Source: an uncultured Lachnospiraceae bacterium (lineage in GTDB: Bacteria; Bacillota; Clostridia; Lachnospirales; Lachnospiraceae). From it: a stretch of 50,993 bases of DNA. Within the stretch, counting starts at the first letter, position 1, and every line of letters starts with the position of its first letter. Below are positions 42,684 through 50,993 of the stretch, piece after piece. The translations under genes were made by a program, and so were the position numbers. The notes under the pieces were generated by a model that worked only from the letters and a program-made list of their open reading frames with translations, made no database searches and was not told where the DNA came from. The stretch lies in assembly GCA_910585295.1 (NCBI GenBank), contig CAJUDE010000011.1:1-50993 (forward strand), written 5' to 3'.

Positions 42684-44513
42684 ATGAAAATGAAACGTGA
42701 GGACATCCGCAACATTGCCATTATCGCCCATGTAGACCATGGCAAAACCACGTTGGTGGATGAACTGTTAAAGCAAAGCGGCGTGTTCCGTGCCAACCAG
42801 GAAGTGCAGGAACGCGTGATGGATTCCAATGACATTGAACGGGAGCGGGGCATCACCATCCTTTCTAAAAATACTGCCGTATTTTATAAGGACACAAAAA
42901 TCAATATTATAGACACGCCAGGCCATGCAGATTTTGGCGGCGAAGTGGAACGCGTGCTGAAAATGGTAAATGGCGTAGTGCTTGTGGTGGACGCCTTTGA
43001 AGGCGCCATGCCCCAGACAAAATTTGTGCTGATGAAAGCCCTTGCCCTGGACTTGCCTGTGATTGTCTGCATTAATAAAATTGACCGTCCAGAAGCCAGG
43101 CCGGATGAAGTCATTGACGAAGTGTTAGAATTATTTATGGACCTGGACACTTCTGACGAGCAACTGGACTGCCCCTTTATTTACGCTTCCGCTAGGGACG
43201 GCTATGCCCTCAGGGAATTGACAGACGAAAAGAAAGACATGACAGCATTATTTGAAACTATCTTGGACTATATCCCTGCGCCAGAGGGAGATCCCGACGC
43301 AAACACCCAAGTACTTATCAGCACTATTGACTACAATGAATATGTAGGCCGCATTGGCGTAGGTAAAGTCGACAATGGATGCCTGAAAGTGAATCAGGAT
43401 GCCGTGGTCGTAAACCACCATGAGCCGGACAAGCTGCAAAAAGTGCGTATCAGCAAACTATATGAATTCGACGGCTTAAATAAAGTAGACGTCTCAGAAG
43501 CGAATATTGGCTCCATCGTGGCAATTTCAGGCATTGCAGACATCCATATTGGCGACACTATCTGCGCCCCGGAAGCTCCCTGCGCCATTGATTTCCAGAA
43601 AATTTCTGAACCAACCATTTCCATGAATTTTATCGTAAACGACAGCCCCCTTGCCGGGCAGGAAGGAAAATTCGTCACCTCCCGCCATATTAGGGACAGG
43701 TTATTCCGCGAGTTAAATACCGACGTCTCCTTGCGTGTGGAAGAGACTGACAGCCCAGACAGCCTGAAAGTATCTGGAAGGGGCGAGCTGCATTTATCTG
43801 TGCTGATTGAAAATATGCGCCGGGAAGGCTATGAATTTGCAGTAAGCAAGGCGGAAGTATTATACCACAAAGACGAAAATGGGAAAAAATTAGAGCCAAT
43901 GGAACTGGCTTATGTAGATGTGCCAGACGAATTTACCGGGGCTGTCATTGAGAAATTAAGCCAGCGGAAAGGGGAGCTTCAAAATATGGGCCCTATCAGC
44001 GGCGGCTACACCCGTTTGGAATTCAATATCCCATCCCGGGGCCTGATTGGCTACCGCAGCGAATTTCTGACAGACACCAGGGGAAATGGCATTATCAACA
44101 CCATCTTCCATGGGTATGAACCATACAAAGGAGACATTTCTTACCGGAAGCAAGGCTCCCTGATTGCCTTTGAATCCGGCGAATCTGTCACCTATGGTTT
44201 ATTCAGCGCCCAAGACCGTGGAACGCTCTTTATCGGCTCCGGGGAAAAAGTATATGCTGGCATGGTAATTGGGCAAAGCGCGAAGCCGGAGGACATTGAA
44301 CTTAATGTCTGCAAGAAAAAACACCTGACGAATACGCGTTCCTCCAGCGCAGATGAAGCGCTGACCTTAACCCCGCCTAAAATCTTAAGCCTAGAGCAAG
44401 CTCTGGAATTTATAGAGACGGACGAGCTATTGGAAATCACGCCTCAAAGCCTCCGTATCCGCAAACGTATTTTAGACCCTACCCTCCGCAAACGCGCCGC
44501 CTTAAAAAAATAA
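42684..44513 (+). CDS. typA: Translational GTPase TypA/BipA
   Basis: This 609-aa ribosome-binding GTPase of the EF-G class is linked to ribosome assembly and stress adaptation. G motifs are AHVDHGKTT, the ERGITI switch, DTPGHADFGGEVER and NKIDR. EF-G-like domains II, III and V follow, and the C-terminal BipA-specific domain includes NIPSRGLIGYRSEFLTDTRG (the two halves are family hallmarks) and KKKHLTNTRSSSADEA. Length is standard. GAAGG precedes the ATG. It ends 2 bp from the convergent ABC-2 permease gene. Confidence 0.98.
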   Translation: MKMKREDIRNIAIIAHVDHGKTTLVDELLKQSGVFRANQEVQERVMDSNDIERERGITILSKNTAVFYKDTKINIIDTPGHADFGGEVERVLKMVNGVVLVVDAFEGAMPQTKFVLMKALALDLPVIVCINKIDRPEARPDEVIDEVLELFMDLDTSDEQLDCPFIYASARDGYALRELTDEKKDMTALFETILDYIPAPEGDPDANTQVLISTIDYNEYVGRIGVGKVDNGCLKVNQDAVVVNHHEPDKLQKVRISKLYEFDGLNKVDVSEANIGSIVAISGIADIHIGDTICAPEAPCAIDFQKISEPTISMNFIVNDSPLAGQEGKFVTSRHIRDRLFRELNTDVSLRVEETDSPDSLKVSGRGELHLSVLIENMRREGYEFAVSKAEVLYHKDENGKKLEPMELAYVDVPDEFTGAVIEKLSQRKGELQNMGPISGGYTRLEFNIPSRGLIGYRSEFLTDTRGNGIINTIFHGYEPYKGDISYRKQGSLIAFESGESVTYGLFSAQDRGTLFIGSGEKVYAGMVIGQSAKPEDIELNVCKKKHLTNTRSSSADEALTLTPPKILSLEQALEFIETDELLEITPQSLRIRKRILDPTLRKRAALKK

Positions 44514-44515
44514 CG

Positions 44516-45664
44516 TTACCTGCCCCTTATTTTCATTCGGTTGACGACAAGGCCAAGCGCCAGAAAAGCAAATGCAAATACCAGGACCATTAGAAAAGAC
44601 TGGTACACGTCCCCTGCATCCGAAAGCCCTGCCACCTTCTGAATATCGTGGTTTGCAATCACATACCAATAAGAAGGCACATACTTTGCCATTTTCTTTG
44701 CCTGGTCGCCCATCACTTCTAAGGGGACAAACACTCCGCCCAGAAAGCTGAACCCAAGCCCAAATACGTTGCTTATGGCATTCAGGATTGCAACATTTTT
44801 TGCAAGCTGGGCGGTAAACCAGGAGAAGCTTAAGGCACAGACGGCAAACAAGAATGCATTAACGGCGCTTAAGAACCCTTGTATTGTAAACAGGTAACCA
44901 GCCATGCAGCACCCAATCATAAGCATAAAAATAACATATACTGCCGCCATGTAGCTAAAGCACCCCAGCAAAATCTGTAAGTTCTGTTTTAAAAAAGGCA
45001 TTGCGGAACATTTATTCCTGTCTGATAAATCTTTGTTTTGAAACGTCTTTACCACCACGCCCACACCCAAAATCATCATTGTAATAAACACATATGGAAT
45101 GTACTGGAAAAAATAATATCCAGCCGGAAGGTTCCCATCGTCCCCTTCCAAAAATTCCACATGCCCTTCTTGTTCCATATCTTCTGCCGTCCTGCTTACG
45201 GCCTCCTCCATCCCAAAGCCTGCGGACAGGTACATAGCTGCAGTTTTTAAGAATCCCTCTATCTCATTTTCAATCAGGTAGGCGCTGTTGCTGCCAGGCA
45301 CAATTGTCCCCTCCAACAGCCCTTCCCGTTCTTCATTTTTGAATTTTTCTGAAAAATCCTTTGGTATTTCCAAAACATAATCCATTTCCCCATAATACAT
45401 GGCGTCCTGCAGCTTTTCTTTATTATCTGGTATCCCTCGCAGGTTATGGCTTCCATTTAAGTACTCCACCAACGCTTCCCCCAGCATCCCCTGGTCTTCG
45501 TTCTCCACGCCAATATCCAGGGAAACGCCTGAAAATACCTGTTCTTCATTATCCTGGGCCATATTGCCCATTAACAATGTAATGCTGAGGTAAATCACTA
45601 CATAAAGGACCAGTTGCCCCTTATTCTTATTCAGTACCTTAAAAAATGCGTTAAATACTTGCAT
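44516..45664 (-). CDS. ABC-2 type permease (exporter subunit 2)
   Basis: This 382-aa membrane protein has one N-terminal helix, an external domain of about 150 residues (about 45-185) and five C-terminal helices, the YhgE/ABC-2 (Pip-like) layout. It overlaps the upstream permease gene by 14 bp and is likely its partner in a heterodimeric exporter. AAGGAGGGAACGGT precedes the ATG. The cargo is not clear from sequence; such exporters often carry lipids, antibiotics or peptides. Confidence 0.88.
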   Translation of the reverse strand: MQVFNAFFKVLNKNKGQLVLYVVIYLSITLLMGNMAQDNEEQVFSGVSLDIGVENEDQGMLGEALVEYLNGSHNLRGIPDNKEKLQDAMYYGEMDYVLEIPKDFSEKFKNEEREGLLEGTIVPGSNSAYLIENEIEGFLKTAAMYLSAGFGMEEAVSRTAEDMEQEGHVEFLEGDDGNLPAGYYFFQYIPYVFITMMILGVGVVVKTFQNKDLSDRNKCSAMPFLKQNLQILLGCFSYMAAVYVIFMLMIGCCMAGYLFTIQGFLSAVNAFLFAVCALSFSWFTAQLAKNVAILNAISNVFGLGFSFLGGVFVPLEVMGDQAKKMAKYVPSYWYVIANHDIQKVAGLSDAGDVYQSFLMVLVFAFAFLALGLVVNRMKIRGR

Positions 45665-46814
45665 ACCGTTCCCTCCTTACCAACAAGAAAGCCCCTATGC
45701 CTAAAGTTAAAATAAGCAAGCCCATCTTCCCCATGCTTTGGGCATATTGCGCCAGGTTGCCATACATATTTAAACTGTACAGCGCTTTTGTTATCAATGT
45801 GGCAGGGTTGATATGGTTAAATACAGGCACATACGTTTCTATCAGCCTGGGCATCCCCCCTACCATCAGCCCGCTAAAAAAGCTGGACCCCAGCATAATT
45901 ACAATACAAATCCCTTCTTTAATGCCTTGCTGGCTCCTTCCAACTACCCCTATGAAAAAGCCAAGGATAACCCCAAGCATGCTCCCAACCATAGCAGTCA
46001 GCAAAATAAATGCCCACCGTTCCCCCAATGGGACTTTCAGCGCAAAAGATAAATATGCAATGGTAAACATAATATAAAAGAACTGCATTGTAATTTTCGC
46101 CGCCAAGTCAGGCAGCAGCACGCCAAAACGGCTGGTGCTTGCCACTACCCGCCTTGCCGCAAGCGGCGTCAGGTCTGCCTTAAACTCCACCGCCGCTGTC
46201 AGGCCTATCAACGCCCCCATCAGGCAGTTCATCGCTATTAAGGAATAAAAATAATCCATCATATTATTTGTAGGGGCATCCATAATGTTGCCTTCCTTAA
46301 CAAACGCCTGCTTATCTTCTAACAGCGCAAGCGCTTCTGGAAGCCCTGCTGGGTTCTTTGCGGCAATTTGGAGCAATGTGCTTTTGTTTTGTCCATACTG
46401 TTCCAAAACTGACTGCAAAATGGTCTGTTCTATGCCCTGCTCTGCCACAACCAAGCTAACCTGGCCCTTATCCCCATCTTCTTTCTGCGGCTCCCCATTA
46501 TAGTAAATGCCTTGGACATCCCCTTTCTGCAAAAGCTTCTCTGCTTCCTTACGCCCTACCTCTTCCACTGTTACCATTTCATTTTCTTCTTCCAGAATTT
46601 TTAATAATTCTGTAAAATTCCCATCTGCCTCCCCTTCTGCCACATATGCCACTGGTATTTGCTGAAACAGGATTTCTTTCTCCATATAGTTTCCAAATGC
46701 TGCTTGAAACAAGCTCCCTAATACAATCGGGAAAATCAGGTTCCAAAACAATGCCAGCCGGTCGCGTGTGGATTGCAGCAAGCTATATTTGTATAATCTA
46801 AAAAACATATCCAT
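45651..46814 (-). CDS. ABC-2 type permease (exporter subunit 1)
   Basis: This 387-aa protein has the same fold and topology as the next gene: an N-terminal helix (about residues 20-40), an external domain (about 45-180) and six C-terminal helices including GSMLGVILGFFIGVVGRS and MLGSSFFSGLMVGGMP. It starts 14 bp after the ATPase gene, with GGAGGGTT before the ATG, and overlaps the next permease gene. Confidence 0.88.
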   Translation of the reverse strand: MDMFFRLYKYSLLQSTRDRLALFWNLIFPIVLGSLFQAAFGNYMEKEILFQQIPVAYVAEGEADGNFTELLKILEEENEMVTVEEVGRKEAEKLLQKGDVQGIYYNGEPQKEDGDKGQVSLVVAEQGIEQTILQSVLEQYGQNKSTLLQIAAKNPAGLPEALALLEDKQAFVKEGNIMDAPTNNMMDYFYSLIAMNCLMGALIGLTAAVEFKADLTPLAARRVVASTSRFGVLLPDLAAKITMQFFYIMFTIAYLSFALKVPLGERWAFILLTAMVGSMLGVILGFFIGVVGRSQQGIKEGICIVIMLGSSFFSGLMVGGMPRLIETYVPVFNHINPATLITKALYSLNMYGNLAQYAQSMGKMGLLILTLGIGAFLLVRRERYASI

Positions 46815-46828
46815 AACCCTCCATAAGT

Positions 46829-47785
46829 TTACATAGCGCCCTCTGCAGAATCCCGCAGCTCTTTCCCAGTAATTTCCAAAAACACATCGTTTAATGTGGG
46901 AAGCTCAGAATACACCCTGCCAAACCCAATTTCACGTTTCCCAAAATAATCCAGGATATGCACTAGGTTGTGCTTCCCTCCGTCACATCGGATTTCCAAC
47001 ATCCCTTCCCTGTACTCCACCTGGTAGACATGGCGTAATTCTTTGATTTCCTCCAACTGGAATGGCTGTAACTTGGCAGCTTCTATATGGATTTTCTCCC
47101 CTATCTTAATCATCGCCTTTAATTCCTCCCCAGTCCCAGAAGCAATGCACCTGCCTTTATCCAAAATTGCAATCTGGCTGCAGATTTGCTCCACCTCTTC
47201 CATGTAATGGGATGTATAGATAATAGTCGCCCCTTTGCGGTTCAGTTCCTGAATCCCCTCCAAAATCCTGTTCCGGCTCTGAGGGTCAACCGCTACCGTA
47301 GGCTCATCCATAATAATCAGCCTGGGCTTATGGGAAATCCCGCAGGCAATATTCAGCCGCCGCAGCAATCCCCCTGACAATTTTTTAGGATAAAATTTTC
47401 TAAAATCCTCTATGCCCGTAAACTCCATCGCCTCTTCCACATACTGCCTCCGCAGCTTTTTATCCTTTACATAAAGCCCGCAGAAGTAATCAATATTTTC
47501 CTGCACAGTCAATTCCTCAAACACCGCCACATTCTGCAGCACTACGCCGATTTGCCTTTTTATGCCATAGCTGTCGGGCTGGATTTCTTCCCCAAATACC
47601 TTCACGCTCCCCTTGTCAAAATACAGCAATGCCAAAATGCAATTGATTGCCGTTGTTTTTCCAGAGCCGTTCGGCCCCAACAGCCCAAAGACCTCCCCTT
47701 CTTCTACGGTTAGGTTCAAATGGTCCAGTGCAATTAACTCTTTATACCGTTTTACCAAATTTTCAATTTCTACAACTGCTCCCAT
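46829..47785 (-). CDS. ABC-2 exporter ATPase
   Basis: This 318-aa ATP-binding protein has Walker A GPNGSGKTT, Q-loop VLQNVAVFEELTV, signature LSGGLLRRLN (close to the LSGG(M)xRR drug-exporter type) and Walker B LIIMDEPTVAVDP. A C-terminal regulatory extension of about 80 residues is present, as in antibiotic-resistance and bacitracin-type exporters. A frame starts at 47800, but GGAGG (about 47794-47798) lies 8 nt before the ATG at 47785. The operon is divergent from a two-component system that probably controls it. Confidence 0.92.
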   Translation of the reverse strand: MGAVVEIENLVKRYKELIALDHLNLTVEEGEVFGLLGPNGSGKTTAINCILALLYFDKGSVKVFGEEIQPDSYGIKRQIGVVLQNVAVFEELTVQENIDYFCGLYVKDKKLRRQYVEEAMEFTGIEDFRKFYPKKLSGGLLRRLNIACGISHKPRLIIMDEPTVAVDPQSRNRILEGIQELNRKGATIIYTSHYMEEVEQICSQIAILDKGRCIASGTGEELKAMIKIGEKIHIEAAKLQPFQLEEIKELRHVYQVEYREGMLEIRCDGGKHNLVHILDYFGKREIGFGRVYSELPTLNDVFLEITGKELRDSAEGAM

Positions 47786-47862
47786 GTTCCATACCTCCAT
47801 CCTACACAGCCAAACTTCATGAACACTATTATTTTAACAGGGATTTTTATCAGATAACAGTG

Positions 47863-47944
47863 CCATGCGTCATCCATCCTTATGACAAATGTCACTTTAT
47901 GCCTGCCATATTTTTCCCACTTTACCTTCGGATTGTGCTATAAT
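47863..47944 (+). promoter_or_regulatory. Divergent control region with palindromes and histidine-kinase promoter
   Basis: TGACAAATGTCA (47883-47894; TGACA/TGTCA arms) and an overlapping GTCAT/ATGAC pair lie about 45-60 bp upstream of a perfect -10 box TATAAT (47939-47944) for the kinase gene. This is a fitting place for the NarL-type response regulator to bind and control both operons. The -35 box is weak, which would suit an activated promoter. Confidence 0.45.
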
Positions 47945-47971
47945 CAATATACATTCAGAAAGGAAACGTTT

Positions 47972-49072
47972 ATGGCAATATTAATTGATAAACTGATATT
48001 ATTTCTCTGTTGCATGCTGCCCCTATACCAGCATACGCCAGTAACCACCCTGTTCCATGTGCTTGCGGCGCTTACCGCCATTATTTTTATATGCCTGTGC
48101 AGCCTTTGTAATTTGGATGGTATGCCATTTCACAAACTCCCAAAGGCTGCCCGTGGCTCACTTTTGGGGTTGTGGGGCATTTTAGCCGGGATTAGCATAT
48201 GTTCCCCTGTTTTTGGCTTCCTTTTGCCCCTCCTTTTTTATGAACTGGCATTTGCCTCCCGAAATTATATTTATTTTGCAGCCTGCCTTTTGCCGTTCTT
48301 TTCCCTCCGGGAAGAGCCAGCATTTTACCCTCAAATTGAACTCCTTTTGTTTGTTTTGGCATTTCTGCTATCCTATAAAACTAAAAAGCTCATAGGCCTG
48401 GAACAAAATTTGCATTTGCTGCGGGACACATCCACCGAAAATGCCCTGCTCCTCCAACAGAAAAACAAGGACTTAATTGAACGGCAGAACCAGGAGATCC
48501 ATATTGCAACCTTACGGGAACGTAACCGGATTGCCAGGGAAATCCATGATAACGTAGGGCATATGCTTTCCCGGTCCATCCTGCAGGCAGGGGCTCTATC
48601 TGCATTAAACCAGCAAGAAAACCTAAAGATCCCCCTAAACGACCTGTCCGCCACGCTTTTGGCGGCAATGACGTCCGTCCGTGAAAGCGTGCATAACCTC
48701 CATGATGATTCTATTGACCTGAAGGCCGCTATTTGTGATTTATCCTCCAATTTTTCAGATTACCATATCCATTTTACCTATGATATGGGGAATTTTGTCC
48801 CAGCCCCTGTAAAATACTGCTTTATTTCCATTACAAAAGAAGCCTTATCCAATATTGTAAGGCATAGCAATGGCACAGACATCACCATTACTTTACGGGA
48901 ACATCCCAGTTTGTACCAATTGATTATAAAAGACAATGGCACAAATATTGTGCAAAATAGCGATGGCATGGGGATTGCAAATATGCAGGAACGGGTAAAG
49001 CACTTAAATGGTAATTTTTCGACCTCCACAGAAAATGGGTTTCAGATTTTCGCTTCCGTCCCCCATACTTAA
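47972..49072 (+). CDS. NarL-type sensor histidine kinase
   Basis: This 366-aa kinase has about five N-terminal membrane helices (residues 1-135) with little outside the membrane, a coiled coil (about 140-180), a HisKA_3 domain with RIAREIHDNVGHML (phospho-acceptor His192) and an ATPase domain (N-box KEALSNIVRHSN, DNGTN, GMGIANMQERV). Intramembrane-sensing kinases of this kind often detect cell-envelope stress or the cargo of an adjacent ABC exporter. A frame opens at 47882, but AAAGGAAAC before the ATG at 47972 gives the better start. Confidence 0.92.
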   Translation: MAILIDKLILFLCCMLPLYQHTPVTTLFHVLAALTAIIFICLCSLCNLDGMPFHKLPKAARGSLLGLWGILAGISICSPVFGFLLPLLFYELAFASRNYIYFAACLLPFFSLREEPAFYPQIELLLFVLAFLLSYKTKKLIGLEQNLHLLRDTSTENALLLQQKNKDLIERQNQEIHIATLRERNRIAREIHDNVGHMLSRSILQAGALSALNQQENLKIPLNDLSATLLAAMTSVRESVHNLHDDSIDLKAAICDLSSNFSDYHIHFTYDMGNFVPAPVKYCFISITKEALSNIVRHSNGTDITITLREHPSLYQLIIKDNGTNIVQNSDGMGIANMQERVKHLNGNFSTSTENGFQIFASVPHT

Positions 49073-49102
49073 AATGTGTTTCAGATTAAGAAAGGATTTT
49101 TT

Positions 49103-49729
49103 ATGAATATTATAATTGTAGATGATGACCCTTTTGTTTCCCTATCCCTAAAGACAATTTTGGAAGCTTCTGGTGAAATCAACGTCCTGGAAATTGGGAA
49201 TAATGGGATAGAGGCGATTTCTTTATATAAAAAATTCCAGCCGGAAATCCTGCTTATGGATATCCGAATGGATAAAATGACAGGCCTGGAGGCTGCCGAA
49301 GCCATATTAAAGGAAGACCCAAATGCTAAGATTCTATTCTTAACCACCTTCTTAGATGACGAATATATTGTCCAATCATTACTTCTGGGGGCGAAAGGAT
49401 ATATTTTGAAACAAGATTTTGAAAGTTTGCTGCCCTCCTTAAAAGCAGTTGTAAAGGGGCAGAATGTATTTGGAAATGAAATCATAACGCGGCTTCCTGA
49501 CTTCCTCTCACAGGCAAACCATTCCCATCACAACTATTTTTCTAAAGGGATCACCGAAAAAGAATTGGAAATTATTAAACTGGTAGCCGAAGGCTACAGT
49601 AACCGTGAAATTGCCAGCCAGCTCTTCTTGAGCGAAGGGACAGTCCGAAATTATTTAAGCTCCATCCTTGAAAAGCTTGGGTTCCGTGACCGAACCCAAC
49701 TGGCAATTTCCTATTACAAAAACTTATGA
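49103..49729 (+). CDS. NarL/LuxR-family response regulator
   Basis: This 208-aa regulator has a receiver domain with acidic pocket IIVDDDP, phospho-acceptor Asp53 (LLMDIRMDKMTG) and Lys in LKQDFESLL, and a C-terminal LuxR helix-turn-helix (ITEKELEIIKLVAEGYSNREIASQ, then TVRNYLSSILEKLG). It is the partner of the kinase encoded 30 bp upstream, and the divergent ABC exporter is the likely target. AAAGGA precedes the ATG at 49103; the longer frame from 49076 lacks this support. Confidence 0.94.
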   Translation: MNIIIVDDDPFVSLSLKTILEASGEINVLEIGNNGIEAISLYKKFQPEILLMDIRMDKMTGLEAAEAILKEDPNAKILFLTTFLDDEYIVQSLLLGAKGYILKQDFESLLPSLKAVVKGQNVFGNEIITRLPDFLSQANHSHHNYFSKGITEKELEIIKLVAEGYSNREIASQLFLSEGTVRNYLSSILEKLGFRDRTQLAISYYKNL

Positions 49730-49896
49730 TTCTTTACTCTCACAAGCAACAGCCCAAGCAGCCGCGATAGCGCAGATATTTAAAGGCTGCCGCGAGGGTA
49801 AGCGCCCTGTGGGTGTAACTGCCCTGTGAAAGGCAAATTCCATATCCCATCAGCTCTTCTGCAGGGTATTTGACTTGAAGGGCTGCTGTGAAAATG
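49730..49896 (-). other. Intergenic segment with a possible gene remnant
   Basis: Between the response regulator and the ferritin-like gene, both ending here, one minus-strand frame is open for about 50 codons without a start. It contains KYPAEELMGYGICLSQGSY and ALTLAAAFKYLRYRG, which read like protein. There is no ribosome binding site, so it may be a leftover of a lost gene. No clear terminator is visible for either neighbour. Confidence 0.3.
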
Positions 49897-50448
49897 TTAA
49901 AAATATTCTTTCATCAATGTTTGAAGGAGCATAATATGGTACTCTTCATCCTTGATAATCCGCTCCAATACCCTGTTGACACATTTATCATTGATCACTT
50001 TCTGGTGCATCCTATATTGGTTGATTGCAGACCTTTCTGCCTCGATATCAGCCATAATCATTTTTTGCCCATTCTCTGGGATATTTAAATATCCTGGAGT
50101 CCACATGGCATTCCTGCCATTTGGCTGACGGGCAATAAAATCAACATTTCCACCCAACAAGAAAATCAATTCCCCTAATTTCTGCAAATGCATCATTTCC
50201 GCCATGGCAATTCCAAGAATTTTCCTTGCCAACGGGCAATTCTTACAAGATAAACGGTTCTCATTGTTGATATATTGAGTAATAGCTGACATTTCAGAAA
50301 TTGCCCCACAGTAATCTACGCTTAACAGATTTACATAAACTTGGTTCTTTGCCTGAACTTGGATTGCTGGCCATGGCAAATCCATCATAATTGGCCTTAT
50401 GCCTGCAAAATCACAGGTATTTTCCAATACATTTTTCTTTTCCTCCAT
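49897..50448 (-). CDS. Ferritin-like diiron protein
   Basis: This 183-aa protein has the four-helix ferritin-like pattern: Glu52 (AISEMSAITQY), Glu84 with His87 (AMAEMMHLQKL), Glu136/138 (ADIEAERSAINQY) and Glu168/169 with His171 (DEEYHIMLL), spaced as in rubrerythrin, CotJC and Mn-catalase relatives. Two cysteines in SCKNCPLA may bind metal. It could manage oxygen or iron stress, or act in the spore coat; which is not decided by sequence. It has no rubredoxin domain. A repeat copy and the rRNA/tRNA terminator lie upstream. Confidence 0.8.
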   Translation of the reverse strand: MEEKKNVLENTCDFAGIRPIMMDLPWPAIQVQAKNQVYVNLLSVDYCGAISEMSAITQYINNENRLSCKNCPLARKILGIAMAEMMHLQKLGELIFLLGGNVDFIARQPNGRNAMWTPGYLNIPENGQKMIMADIEAERSAINQYRMHQKVINDKCVNRVLERIIKDEEYHIMLLQTLMKEYF

Positions 50449-50531
50449 ATTTCACTTTCCCCATTTTGCCTTTTGTGATAGTATATTTTAATTTCTGGAT
50501 AATGTGCCGGAAAAATGGAAAAAGAGAACAA

Positions 50532-50640
50532 AGAATCCTGCTTTGTAGGATTCTCCTCCCGCGGCATATTCCTATTCCGCCGCAGTACCTTCGCTTCGCT
50601 TGGGCAGACCCTGCGATAATTGTTTTTTATTTTATAGGAA
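50532..50640 (+). repeat. Interspersed structured repeat, copy 3 of 3
   Basis: It carries the first hairpin (with one G-U-type change in the right arm), lacks about 20 bp covering the second hairpin, and has the closing stem CGCAG/CTGCG (50581-50585 and 50611-50615), then the T-rich tail. It lies between the rRNA/tRNA terminator and the ferritin-like gene. Confidence 0.85.
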
Positions 50641-50658
50641 ATTCCTTCAGATTTGCAA

Positions 50659-50700
50659 GAAAATAAAAAATCCTGAAACCCTCTATCTCTAAAGGATTTC
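50659..50700 (-). terminator. Terminator of the rRNA/tRNA-Trp operon
   Basis: On the minus strand GAAATCC pairs with GGGTTTC (one G-T pair), or alternatively AATCCT with AGGATT, followed by TTTTTTATTTT, starting about 14 bp after the tRNA. Confidence 0.75.
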
Positions 50701-50713
50701 AAGATTCTTCTAG

Positions 50714-50784
50714 CAGGGGAAGAGGGATTCGAACCCCCGTGAACGGTTTTGGAGACCGCAATACTGCCGCTGTATGATTCCCCT
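50714..50784 (-). tRNA. tRNA-Trp (CCA anticodon)
   Basis: A 71-nt tRNA with acceptor stem AGGGGAA/TTCCCCT and discriminator G, D stem ATAC/GTAT, anticodon stem GCGGT/ACCGT around loop CTCCAAA (anticodon CCA), and T arm GGGGG-TTCGAAT-CCCTC. The 3' CCA is not encoded. It lies between 23S rRNA and the operon terminator. Confidence 0.95.
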
Positions 50785-50801
50785 ATATATTGAAATAATA
50801 C

Positions 50802-50828
50802 ATTCCACGTAATTATTATACGTGGAAT
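50802..50828 (-). other. Perfect hairpin between 23S rRNA and tRNA-Trp
   Basis: ATTCCACGTA and TACGTGGAAT form a perfect 10-bp stem with a 7-nt loop and no T-run. It may be an RNA processing site of the rRNA transcript. No 5S rRNA gene is present in this 109-bp spacer. Confidence 0.6.
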
Positions 50829-50893
50829 TACAACTTCTTGTTAATATAATCCACCATACCTTGAAAAGTCCATACAGAAGCAAGACACACGCC

Positions 50894-50993
50894 TTGGTCA
50901 AGCCCTCGGCCTATTAGTGGCGGTCAGCTCCATGCGTCGCCGCACTTCCACCCCCGCCCTATCCACCTCGTGTTCCACAAGGGGCCTTAACCC
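50894..50993 (-). rRNA. 23S ribosomal RNA, 3' end (partial)
   Basis: On the minus strand the last 100 nt include GAGCTGACCGCCACTAATAG and the terminal CCGAGGGCTTGACC, the conserved 3' end of bacterial 23S rRNA. The gene continues beyond the right edge of the window. The exact 3' end is set to within a few bases. Confidence 0.95.

Overview
The window looks like a chromosomal segment of a Gram-positive, low-to-medium GC anaerobe of the Clostridia, most likely Lachnospiraceae. The reasons are strong AGGAGG-type ribosome binding sites, a tryptophan T-box, a cobalamin riboswitch, an rRNA operon ending in tRNA-Trp, secreted proteins with Big_2, FN3 and Listeria-Bacteroides (B-) repeats, a UPF0210/ACT-domain gene pair, and no sign of an outer membrane. 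The species call is inference.

Left end (1-3.1 kb): one end of an integrated mobile element. A large serine recombinase reads through the element boundary, in frame, into the 3' half of a host ABC substrate-binding-protein gene. At 3.1-11.5 kb a minus-strand operon encodes a reduced Tad/Flp-type pilus machine: tiny pilin, CpaF ATPase, fused TadB/TadC platform, pseudopilins, two more tiny pilin-like peptides and a 1.2-kDa-residue-scale (about 1216 aa) secreted B-repeat protein. At 11.8-17.6 kb lie an Mrp/NBP35-type Fe-S carrier ATPase, a secreted four-repeat Big_2 protein, a SIR2-HSP90-like ATPase fusion that is a candidate stand-alone antiphage gene, and a GNAT acetyltransferase.

17.6-20.9 kb is a TrpXYZ-type ABC transporter behind a T-box with a UGG (Trp) specifier. 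Divergent from it is a secreted protein with two thioredoxin-like domains and two FN3 domains. 22.8-27.4 kb holds a split cobalt ECF transporter: cbiM-cbiN behind a cobalamin riboswitch, and cbiQ-cbiO-HD protein upstream. Between the two halves is a 315-bp imperfect palindrome.

27.6-42.5 kb is a long minus-strand housekeeping run: ung, hisF, hisH, an acidic membrane protein, UPF0210, ACT, YycJ, a CoaE-FtsA-like fused frame, polA, an aminopeptidase P and ridA. typA/bipA lies divergently. 44.5-49.7 kb has a three-gene ABC-2 exporter divergent from a NarL-type two-component system that probably controls it. The right end has a ferritin-like protein, a terminator, tRNA-Trp and the 3' end of a 23S rRNA gene, all on the minus strand.

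The observations most worth follow-up are the SIR2-HSP90-like fusion, the recombinase/SBP chimeric frame, three copies of a structured interspersed repeat that each sit just after an intrinsic terminator on the minus strand, the giant palindrome, the leaderless-looking pilins and the CoaE-FtsA-like fusion with an internal start site. GC statements are by eye; no database search was possible.
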